Positions 7,280 through 13,777 of a DNA stretch of 13,777 nt are shown here, piece by piece. Every line of letters starts with the position of its first letter. The stretch's first letter is position 1. Source of the DNA: an uncultured bacterium (GTDB lineage: Bacteria; Pseudomonadota; Gammaproteobacteria; Burkholderiales; Burkholderiaceae_D); assembly GCA_903872555.1 (NCBI GenBank), contig CAIQLE010000065.1, forward strand, positions 1-13,777. The letters are read 5' to 3'. Made by a program: the position numbers and the translations under genes. The notes beneath the pieces are model-generated. The model was not told the origin of the DNA, did not search any database, and saw only the letters and a list, made by a program, of their open reading frames with translations.

Positions 7280-8638
7280 ATGGTCTTGTTGCAAACGATA
7301 TTGGCTTTTGCCGTCGTGATCGGTGTGCTCGTGACCATACATGAGCTGGGCCATTATCTGGTTGCGCGCTGGTGCGGTGTCAAAGTACTGCGCTTCTCGG
7401 TGGGTATGGGCAAGATCATCTGGTCACGTCGTTTCGGTGCGGACCAGACCGAATGGGCTTTGTCCGTGGTGCCGCTGGGCGGCTATGTGAAGATGCTGGA
7501 TGCACGCGATGAAGAGCAGGGTGAGATTGCTGCCGAGGATGTCGCGCGCGAATTTACTCAGCAAAGCGTGGCTAAGCGCATGGCGATCGTGGCTGCCGGG
7601 CCGATCGCCAATTTTCTTTTGGCGATTGTTATTTTTACGGGCCTGTATATCCATGGCATACCCGAGCCCCTGGCGCGGTTGGCCGTGAGCGCAGGCAGTC
7701 CCGCACAGGCCGCTGGCCTGCGCAGTGGTGATCTGGTCACTGAGATAGATGGTGAGGCTGTACGTTCCTGGTCAGAGCTGCGCTGGCAATTGCTGCAGGC
7801 GGCCATGGAACACAAGACCGTGCGTATCGCCCTGCAGCGCCCAAATGCCCAAGGGGGCAATCATCTCAGCGAGAGCGTGTTGCCGCTGACAGCGCTGGAT
7901 GAAGCAGGTCTGGATGAACACCTGTTCGAGCAGCTGGGGCTGGAGCTGGCGCGTCCACCGGCTTTGCTGGCGCAGATCATGTCCGGCGGGCCGGCCGCAG
8001 TAGCCGGCTTGCAGGCGGGCGACCTGATTTTGAAGATCGATGGCGAACCTGTAGCAGATGGCTCGGTATTTGTTCAGCGGCTGCAGGCAGCCCCCGGACG
8101 CGAGCTGCTGCTGGAAGGACAGCGCCATGGTCAGCCTTTCTCAGTTCGGGTCACGCCTCAGGCTGCAAGGGTAGGTGAGCAAACGGTAGGCCGGATTCTG
8201 GCTCAGGTCGATATGTCGACCTCGCTGGTCGTGATCGAGTCCGGCCCGCTTGAGGCCGTGCAGCGTGCCGTACGCAAGACCTGGGATACCAGCACCATGA
8301 CGCTTTCCATGCTTGGCAAGATGATAAGTGGCTCGGTTTCCCTGAAGAACATTACCGGGCCCATTACGATCGCAGATTATGCGGGGCAGACGGCGCGCGT
8401 AGGCTGGATCAGTTTTCTGAGCTTCATGGCCTTTATCAGCATCAGTCTGGGGATTATGAACTTGCTACCTATACCCGTTCTGGATGGGGGGCATTTGTTG
8501 TATTATTCGGTGGAACTTTTTTCCGGGCGACCAGTGCCTGAACGCATAGGAGCACTCGCTCAGCGAGCCGGTATCGGCCTGCTGGTGATGCTGATGGCAG
8601 TGGCGATGTTCAATGATATTGCCCGCCTGATTGGCTAG
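7280..8638 (+). CDS. rseP: RseP site-2 (intramembrane) zinc metalloprotease
   Basis: RseP cuts the anti-sigma factor RseA inside the inner membrane after DegS, releasing sigma-E, and also clears remnant signal peptides. The product has 452 residues (E. coli 450). The zinc site HELGH is at 21-25 in the first membrane segment, and the third ligand D402 is in the late LPIPVLDGGH motif. A membrane segment at about 102-124 (IVAAGPIANFLLAIVIF) is followed by two PDZ domains, roughly 125-210 and 225-305, and by the final membrane segments. The ATG at 7280 follows TAGGAG at 7265-7270. Its place between dxr and bamA is conserved. The 3' end carries a sigma-E-like promoter that may serve bamA, which would close a feedback circuit. 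Confidence 0.98.
   Translation: MVLLQTILAFAVVIGVLVTIHELGHYLVARWCGVKVLRFSVGMGKIIWSRRFGADQTEWALSVVPLGGYVKMLDARDEEQGEIAAEDVAREFTQQSVAKRMAIVAAGPIANFLLAIVIFTGLYIHGIPEPLARLAVSAGSPAQAAGLRSGDLVTEIDGEAVRSWSELRWQLLQAAMEHKTVRIALQRPNAQGGNHLSESVLPLTALDEAGLDEHLFEQLGLELARPPALLAQIMSGGPAAVAGLQAGDLILKIDGEPVADGSVFVQRLQAAPGRELLLEGQRHGQPFSVRVTPQAARVGEQTVGRILAQVDMSTSLVVIESGPLEAVQRAVRKTWDTSTMTLSMLGKMISGSVSLKNITGPITIADYAGQTARVGWISFLSFMAFISISLGIMNLLPIPVLDGGHLLYYSVELFSGRPVPERIGALAQRAGIGLLVMLMAVAMFNDIARLIG
8512..8541 (+). promoter_or_regulatory. Candidate sigma-E promoter inside the rseP 3' end, for bamA
   Basis: GGAACTT at 8512-8518 is a perfect match to the sigma-E -35 element. After 16 bases comes TGCCTGA (8535-8541), close to the GGTCTGA-like -10. 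Transcription would begin about 140 bases before bamA. In E. coli, bamA-skp are sigma-E targets with a promoter in this neighbourhood. A caution is that GTGGAACTT also encodes Val-Glu-Leu in a conserved part of RseP, so protein sequence alone could produce the match. Confidence 0.45.
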
Positions 8639-8686
8639 CCTACCTTCGCTACTGCACTGGCCGACAAACACTCCATATCTCTTTTG

Positions 8687-11062
8687 ATGACATTCGACCT
8701 CGAGCGTAAATCGCTGCCGTTTATTCCCCGCTTGATTGCCGCCGCCGCTATTTCATTGTGTGCGGGACAGGCGCTTGCGCTGGATCCTTTTACGGTGAAA
8801 GACATACGCGTTGAAGGCATTCAGCGCACCGAAGCCGGTACGGTATTCAGTTACTTGCCCGTTCGTGTGGGCGATACCTTCAATGATGAAAAAGCTGCCG
8901 CTGCCATTAAGGCACTGTACGCGACAGGTTTTTTCAAAGACGTACGGATTGAAGCCGATGGCGATGTACTGGTGGTGCAACTGGAAGAACGTCCTGCCAT
9001 TGCAGCCGTTGAATTTACAGGCACCAAAGAATTCGACAAAGTACAGCTTACTAAATCACTCAAAGATCTGGGCCTGGGCGAATCACGCATTCTTGATAAA
9101 TCACTGATTGATCGCGCTGAGCAGGAATTAAAGCGCCAGTATCTGTCGCGCGGCTTGTATGGCGTGCAGATCACTACCACCGTTACGCCGATAGAGCGCA
9201 ATCGTGTGAACGTCAATTTTGCCGTTGATGAAGGTGAAATCGCCCGTATCAAGAAAATCAATGTCGTGGGCAATCAGGCATTCTCAGAAAAAGACTTGTT
9301 GGGCCAGCTCAAGCTGTCGACTTCAGGCTGGTTCAGCTGGTATAGCAAATCAGATCAGTATTCCAAGCAGAAGCTGGCGGGGGATATTGAGTCCTTGCGC
9401 TCTTTTTACCTCGACCATGGTTATCTGGAGATGCAGATCGATTCGACACAGGTCTCGATCACTCCCGACAAGAAAGACATCTACATCACGGTGAATGTGA
9501 CTGAAGGTAAGAAATTCATCGTTACAGGCGTCAAGCTGGAAGGTGAAATGCTGGGCCGTGACAGTGAACTGGCTGATTTGGTCAGCGTGAAAACCGGGGA
9601 CGTGTACTCCGGCGCGAAAATGACCGAGAGCACCAAAAAAATCACTGAACGCATGGGCGTGTTTGGCTATGCATTTGCAAACGTCAATGCTGCACCTGAA
9701 ATCAACCGTGAGAAAAATGAAGTCAGCTTTACGATCTTTGTTGATCCGGGCAAGCGCATTTATGTACGCAAAATCAACATTGGCGGAAACGATCATACCC
9801 GCGATGAAGTGATACGCCGCGAATTCCGTCAGTATGAAAGTTCATGGTACGACGGCGACAAAATCAAGCTCTCGCGCGATCGCCTGGGTCGTCTGGGCTA
9901 TTTTACTGACTACAATGTGGACACCGCTGAAATCCCGGGTACGCCGGATCAGGTTGACCTGAATGTGAGTGTCACTGAAAAACCTACAGGCTCCATCATG
10001 GTGGGTGCAGGTTTCTCCAGCAGTGAACACCTGACGCTGTCGGGCTCCATCAATCAGGCCAATGCCTTTGGCAGCGGCAACAACATTGGTATCAACGTCA
10101 ATACCAGTAAGGTATACCGCACGATTTCGCTGTCACACACCGATCCTTATTTCACCGATTCGGGTGTCAGCCGCACGGTGGATGTTTATCTAAGAACAAT
10201 GCGTCCGCCCATTTATCTCACTGACATTAACTATGAAGTGCAGACACGCGGTGCGAGCGTGAGTTTTGGTGTGCCGTTCACTGAATATGACCGTGTATTT
10301 CTGGGTGCCGGTCTGGAACAAACCTTTGTACAAACGTATAGCACCAGTCCTGACCGCTACAAAGATTACGTCAAAGACTTCACCGGTATTACTGATGGCG
10401 TCGGTTCAGTAACAACGATGGGCTTTCCTTTAACCGCAGCATGGCAGCGTGACAATCGCGACAGTGCACTCATCCCGACCAAGGGCCGCTTCCGTCGCGC
10501 CAATCTGGAAGTGTCGCCAGCGGGTACCGCAAGCTATTACCGTACGACCTATCAGGATCAGTATTTCATGCCTATGCCGCTCTTCAATGCAGCGACTCTG
10601 GCATTCAATGGGGAAATCGACTACGGTGCCGGCATCAATGGCAACCCCTATCCTATCTTCAAGAACTTCTATGCTGGTGGCATAGGTTCAGTGCGGGGAT
10701 TCACCGCAGGCTCCTTGTCGGTGTCTGAAAATGCGACGAGTAAATATGGCGTTAGTACCATATACAACCCACCTCTTGGCGGTCAGGCGCGACTGATCAT
10801 GAACGCTGAGGTTCAGATGCCGTTTCCAGGGTCCGGTTCAGACCGAAGCCTGCGTTGGTTTACCTTCCTCGATGCCGGTCAGGTATTTGATACATCCTCA
10901 GGCGAGAGTATGAATTTTTCTGACCTTCGTTATAGTACAGGTCTGGGCATTAGCTGGATTTCACCGGTCGGTCCTCTGAAGCTGTCGCTGGGTTATCCAC
11001 TGAATCCTAAATCTTTCGATCGCGTTCAGCATTTCCAGTTTCAGCTGGGTACCGGGTTTTAA
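8687..11062 (+). CDS. bamA: Outer membrane protein assembly factor BamA
   Basis: BamA is the central channel of the BAM complex, which folds beta-barrel proteins into the outer membrane. The product has 791 residues (E. coli 810). A signal peptide is clear: basic start, hydrophobic AAAAISL core, and a likely cut after ALA at about residue 31. The periplasmic part fits five POTRA domains (up to about residue 420), beginning DPFTVKDIRVEGIQRTEAGT. The Omp85 barrel follows, with the loop-6 VRGF motif at residues 669-672 and a C-terminal aromatic beta-signal (FQFQLGTGF). The ATG at 8687 is directly preceded by a TTG codon. No Shine-Dalgarno is seen in the 30 bases upstream, which instead contain CTCC. 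The start is still the only one giving a complete signal peptide. The gap from rseP is 48 bases. Confidence 0.98.
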   Translation: MTFDLERKSLPFIPRLIAAAAISLCAGQALALDPFTVKDIRVEGIQRTEAGTVFSYLPVRVGDTFNDEKAAAAIKALYATGFFKDVRIEADGDVLVVQLEERPAIAAVEFTGTKEFDKVQLTKSLKDLGLGESRILDKSLIDRAEQELKRQYLSRGLYGVQITTTVTPIERNRVNVNFAVDEGEIARIKKINVVGNQAFSEKDLLGQLKLSTSGWFSWYSKSDQYSKQKLAGDIESLRSFYLDHGYLEMQIDSTQVSITPDKKDIYITVNVTEGKKFIVTGVKLEGEMLGRDSELADLVSVKTGDVYSGAKMTESTKKITERMGVFGYAFANVNAAPEINREKNEVSFTIFVDPGKRIYVRKINIGGNDHTRDEVIRREFRQYESSWYDGDKIKLSRDRLGRLGYFTDYNVDTAEIPGTPDQVDLNVSVTEKPTGSIMVGAGFSSSEHLTLSGSINQANAFGSGNNIGINVNTSKVYRTISLSHTDPYFTDSGVSRTVDVYLRTMRPPIYLTDINYEVQTRGASVSFGVPFTEYDRVFLGAGLEQTFVQTYSTSPDRYKDYVKDFTGITDGVGSVTTMGFPLTAAWQRDNRDSALIPTKGRFRRANLEVSPAGTASYYRTTYQDQYFMPMPLFNAATLAFNGEIDYGAGINGNPYPIFKNFYAGGIGSVRGFTAGSLSVSENATSKYGVSTIYNPPLGGQARLIMNAEVQMPFPGSGSDRSLRWFTFLDAGQVFDTSSGESMNFSDLRYSTGLGISWISPVGPLKLSLGYPLNPKSFDRVQHFQFQLGTGF

Positions 11063-11104
11063 TCGCCGAATGGCATAATGAGCAATTGCAAGACGGAGAG
11101 AGAA

Positions 11105-11617
11105 TTGAAATTTGCACTCAAAAATGTAACTAAGTGTGCTGCTGGCCTGTTGATGATTCTTAGTTTGCCACTGGCGGCTCATGCACAGGAATTGAAAATC
11201 GGTTTTGTCAGCACCGAACGTCTGTTCCGTGAGGCCGCGCCGGCCAAGGCTGCGACTGCTAAGCTGGAGCAGGAATTTTCCAAGCGCGAAAAAGATTTGC
11301 AAGAGCTTGCAGCACGTCTGAAGTCAACTGCCGAGCGTATGGAGAAAGACGCTCCTGTGCTGTCGGATGCTGAGCGTGGCAAGCGCCAGCGTGAACTGAC
11401 TGAGATGGACAAAGACTTTCAGCGTCGTCAGCGTGAATTCCGTGAAGACCTGAACCAGCGCCGTAATGAAGAGCTGGCAGTGGTTCTTGAGAAAGCCAAT
11501 AAGGTCATCCGCGGACTCGCTGAAGCCGAAAAATATGACATCGTTTTTCAGGAAGCTGTGTATTTCAGCCCACGCATTGATATCACCGACAAAGTGCTCA
11601 AGGCACTCAACAAATAA
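11105..11617 (+). CDS. skp: Skp/OmpH periplasmic chaperone
   Basis: Skp is a trimeric periplasmic chaperone that holds unfolded outer-membrane proteins between the Sec translocon and BamA. With the start chosen here the product has 170 residues (E. coli precursor 161). It has a signal peptide (MKFALKN, hydrophobic core to about 25, cut after AHA at residue 27), then the family opening ELKIGFVSTERLF and a highly charged, coiled-coil middle (repeated K, E, R, Q) forming the tentacle arms. The start is taken as TTG at 11105, because GGAG (11095-11098) lies six bases before it and it yields a compact signal peptide. An in-frame ATG at 11078 has no ribosome-binding site and would add nine charged residues in front. 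It follows bamA by 42 bases and precedes lpxD by 15, the conserved order. Confidence 0.95.
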   Translation: MKFALKNVTKCAAGLLMILSLPLAAHAQELKIGFVSTERLFREAAPAKAATAKLEQEFSKREKDLQELAARLKSTAERMEKDAPVLSDAERGKRQRELTEMDKDFQRRQREFREDLNQRRNEELAVVLEKANKVIRGLAEAEKYDIVFQEAVYFSPRIDITDKVLKALNK

Positions 11618-11632
11618 ACCAGGACAACCGCC

Positions 11633-12697
11633 ATGAGCACTCGACTAGGTGATTTGGTCGACAGCTTGGGCGGGGAGCTGATCGGCGATCCCCAGATAGG
11701 CATTCAGGGGATTGCACCTCTGGACGCTGCAGGTCCTTCGCATATCACCTTTCTGTCCAACCCAAAATTGCGCTCGCAGGCCATGGCCACGCGTGCAGGG
11801 GCCCTGATACTCTCAACCGCAGAGCATGAAAAGCTGAATGGCTTTGCTGGTGCACGTATCATCAGCGATAACCCGTATGCCTATTTTGCCCGCGCCGCAC
11901 AGTTCTTTGTGGCACGCGATGCCCGGCCTGTCGTGCCCGGCATTCATGCTTCGGCCTCGGTCGATCCTACGGCGCGTGTAGCGGCCAGTGCTGTGATTGC
12001 CGCCATGGTTGTGATAGAAGCAGGCGCAGTGGTCGGGGAACATTGCATAGTAGGTGCAGGGTCATACATAGGTCGTGGCTCCAGCCTTGGGGCAGGGACG
12101 GTGTTTTATCCCAGAGTCAGCTTTCTGGCGGATTGCCATGTAGGTGAGCGCGGCATCATTCAATCGGGTGCAGTGATCGGTGGTGATGGATTTGGTTTCG
12201 CTAATGATCAGGGGCGCTGGATAAAAATTCCCCAGACCGGTGGCGTGCGCATAGGTGATGATGTAGAAATCGGTGCCAATACGACGATCGACCGCGGCGC
12301 ACTTGAGCCTACGATCATCGAAGAAGGCGTTAAGCTAGATAACCAGATACAGATCGCTCACAACTGCGTGATCGGTGCACATACCGCGATGGCTGGCTGT
12401 GTCGGCGTTGCAGGCAGTGCCAAGATAGGTCGCCACTGCACCTTCGGTGGTGCCGCCATGGTGCTGGGCCATCTGACGATTGCCGATCATGTGCATGTGT
12501 CCTCAGGCAGTCTGGTATCGCGCTCGATTGCCGAGGCAGGCCAGTACACAGGTTTTTATCCGCTGGCCAAGAACGCAGATTGGGAAAAAACAGCGGCTGT
12601 AGTGCGCCAGCTTGATGGCATGCGAGACCGCGTACGCGAACTCGAAAAACAGCTCAGAGCACTGAGCGCGAACAATGATTCAACTTCCAGAGATTAG
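11633..12697 (+). CDS. lpxD: UDP-3-O-(3-hydroxyacyl)glucosamine N-acyltransferase
   Basis: LpxD adds the second 3-hydroxyacyl chain, at N-2, to UDP-3-O-acylglucosamine in the third step of lipid A synthesis; it is a cytosolic trimer using hydroxyacyl-ACP. The product has 354 residues (E. coli 341). An N-terminal uridine-binding domain spans about residues 1-100 (with the HITFLSNPK motif at 37-45). A left-handed beta-helix of hexapeptide repeats covers about 105-300 (many [IV]G...G units). The catalytic His243 lies in QIAHNCVIG. The C-terminus is a charged helix (about 315-345). The ATG at 11633 has AGGA at 11621-11624. Nine of 29 isoleucine codons are ATA. The gene is followed after 12 bases by fabZ. 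Confidence 0.98.
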   Translation: MSTRLGDLVDSLGGELIGDPQIGIQGIAPLDAAGPSHITFLSNPKLRSQAMATRAGALILSTAEHEKLNGFAGARIISDNPYAYFARAAQFFVARDARPVVPGIHASASVDPTARVAASAVIAAMVVIEAGAVVGEHCIVGAGSYIGRGSSLGAGTVFYPRVSFLADCHVGERGIIQSGAVIGGDGFGFANDQGRWIKIPQTGGVRIGDDVEIGANTTIDRGALEPTIIEEGVKLDNQIQIAHNCVIGAHTAMAGCVGVAGSAKIGRHCTFGGAAMVLGHLTIADHVHVSSGSLVSRSIAEAGQYTGFYPLAKNADWEKTAAVVRQLDGMRDRVRELEKQLRALSANNDSTSRD

Positions 12698-12709
12698 GCA
12701 CAGACCATA

Positions 12710-13174
12710 ATGAAAAGCCTCGACATCACACAAATCAAAGAATATTTGCCGCATCGCTACCCCTTGCTGCTAGTCGATCGTGTACTGGACTGGGAAGCGG
12801 GTAAGCAGATTACTGCGATCAAGAATGTCACCATCAACGAAGAATTTTTCAACGGACATTTTCCGAATATGCCGGTGATGCCTGGTGTCCTGATGATTGA
12901 AGCACTGGCGCAGACATCGGCTTTGCTGGCCTTTCTGACGATGGGCCAAAAGCCGGATGACAATGCGGTTGTCTATTTTCTCGGCATTGATGGTGCGCGT
13001 TTCAAGCGTACTGTCGGCCCTGGGGACCAGATCAAGATGCATGTCGAGATTCTGCGTCAGACTCGCGGCATCTGGAAATTCAAGGCGACAGCTCTGGTGG
13101 ATGATCAGGTCGCAGTGGAAGCGGAACTGATGTGCACCATGCGCAGCATTGCCGAGCCCGGCGCCGTCGGATAA
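12710..13174 (+). CDS. fabZ: 3-hydroxyacyl-ACP dehydratase FabZ
   Basis: FabZ dehydrates 3-hydroxyacyl-ACP to trans-2-enoyl-ACP in fatty-acid elongation. It competes with LpxA and LpxD, on either side of it here, for the same hydroxyacyl-ACP pool. The product has 154 residues (E. coli 151) with a single hot-dog fold. The start [22 protein letters not shown] is typical (motif core [12 protein letters not shown] at about 13-24). The catalytic pair is His50 in NGHFP and Glu64 in MIEALAQ, with the family spacing of 14. PVMPGV is intact. The ATG at 12710 has only a weak AGG upstream, overlapping the lpxD stop, so translational coupling to lpxD is likely. Confidence 0.98.
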   Translation: MKSLDITQIKEYLPHRYPLLLVDRVLDWEAGKQITAIKNVTINEEFFNGHFPNMPVMPGVLMIEALAQTSALLAFLTMGQKPDDNAVVYFLGIDGARFKRTVGPGDQIKMHVEILRQTRGIWKFKATALVDDQVAVEAELMCTMRSIAEPGAVG

Positions 13175-13179
13175 GCATC

Positions 13180-13777
13180 ATGGCAAATATTCATTCGACC
13201 GCCATCGTCGATCCTGCTGCGGTCCTTGACGATAATGTTGAGATCGGTGCTTACAGCATCATCGGCCCAGATGTCAGGATAGGTGCAGGCACGCGCATAG
13301 GGCCACATGTCGTGATTGACGGTCACACGACGATAGGTCGTGACAATACGTTTTTTCAGTTTTCTTCTATAGGCGCAGCCCCGCAGGACAAAAAATATCT
13401 TGGCGAGCCTACGCAGCTGGAGATCGGCGACCGCAACACCATACGAGAATTTTGTACCTTCAATCGCGGAACAGCACAGGATGGCGGTGTCACGCGACTG
13501 GGTAACGATAACTGGATCATGGCCTATGTGCATCTCGCACACGACTGTCAGATTGGTAATCACACTATTTTTGCCAATAATGCGCAGCTGGCGGGGCACG
13601 TACAAGTCGGTGACTGGGTCATCATGGGTGGATTTTCAAACGTGCACCAGTTCTGCAAAATCGGTGCGCATGCCATGGTCGGTATGAGTACCAGCCTGAC
13701 TCAGGATGTACCTCCTTTCGTCATTTTGTCCGGTAATCCGGCGGCAGCCCATGGCATCAATAGCGAAGGTCTGAAGC
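13180..13777 (+). CDS. lpxA: UDP-N-acetylglucosamine O-acyltransferase (partial, cut by window end)
   Basis: LpxA moves a 3-hydroxyacyl chain from ACP to O-3 of UDP-GlcNAc, the first step of lipid A synthesis. The first 199 codons are present, covering most of the left-handed beta-helix; the C-terminal helices lie beyond the window. E. coli LpxA has 262 residues. Hexapeptide repeats run throughout ([20 protein letters not shown]). The catalytic base His121 is in [10 protein letters not shown], with His118, His140 and His156 at the other conserved positions. Where E. coli has Gly173, this protein has Met169 ([15 protein letters not shown]), the residue that makes Pseudomonas LpxA prefer 10-carbon chains. 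The ATG at 13180 lies five bases after the fabZ stop with a weak GGA upstream, so coupling to fabZ is likely. Confidence 0.97.
   Translation, partial: MANIHSTAIVDPAAVLDDNVEIGAYSIIGPDVRIGAGTRIGPHVVIDGHTTIGRDNTFFQFSSIGAAPQDKKYLGEPTQLEIGDRNTIREFCTFNRGTAQDGGVTRLGNDNWIMAYVHLAHDCQIGNHTIFANNAQLAGHVQVGDWVIMGGFSNVHQFCKIGAHAMVGMSTSLTQDVPPFVILSGNPAAAHGINSEGLK

Noticed and set aside
1..13777. Search for a novel system, mobile element, CRISPR array, tRNA or phage gene
   Set aside because: Every gene belongs to a well-known core family in its conserved order, no terminal repeats or arrays were seen, and no gap exceeds about 310 bases.

Overview
The window is an ordinary, densely packed stretch of a proteobacterial core chromosome, most likely from a betaproteobacterium of the Burkholderiales. 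Oxalobacteraceae is my best guess, from the style of the proteins and moderate GC content by eye; no rRNA or other decisive marker is present. One gene, map, runs on the minus strand and leaves the window at its left edge. Thirteen genes then run on the plus strand: rpsB, tsf, pyrH, frr, uppS, cdsA, dxr, rseP, bamA, skp, lpxD, fabZ and lpxA. The last is cut by the right edge. This order is conserved in many Proteobacteria. I found no mobile element, tRNA, rRNA, CRISPR array, phage gene or defence system, and no frameshifted or broken gene.

Layout. Positions 1-828 hold map (methionine aminopeptidase). Positions 829-1138 form a divergent regulatory region, with a TATAAT box for map, two promoter-like boxes for rpsB sharing a GC-rich discriminator, and a structured rpsB leader whose last hairpin covers the Shine-Dalgarno sequence. 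rpsB (S2) and tsf (EF-Ts) follow, each with an intrinsic terminator behind it (1919-1946, partial/attenuating, and 2917-2941, strong). From pyrH (3016) to the right edge the genes are separated by at most about 100 bases and no U-tailed terminator is visible, so pyrH-frr-uppS-cdsA-dxr-rseP-bamA-skp-lpxD-fabZ-lpxA may be read as one long unit with internal promoters.

Together the genes link translation (S2, EF-Ts, ribosome recycling factor, N-terminal Met removal) to envelope building. UMP kinase feeds UTP and hence UDP-sugar supply. UppS makes the undecaprenyl carrier, Dxr supplies its isoprenoid units and CdsA makes CDP-diacylglycerol. RseP controls the envelope stress response. BamA and Skp insert and chaperone outer-membrane proteins. 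LpxA and LpxD acylate lipid A precursors, while FabZ draws on the same 3-hydroxyacyl-ACP pool.

I did not find an undescribed system. The points most worth checking are: LpxA carries Met169 at the hydrocarbon-ruler position, predicting a 10-carbon lipid A acyl chain; the rpsB leader may fold into two kissing hairpins that hide its ribosome-binding site; sigma-E-like promoters appear before rseP and inside the rseP 3' end ahead of bamA; skp probably starts at TTG; and map, uppS and bamA lack a clear Shine-Dalgarno sequence.
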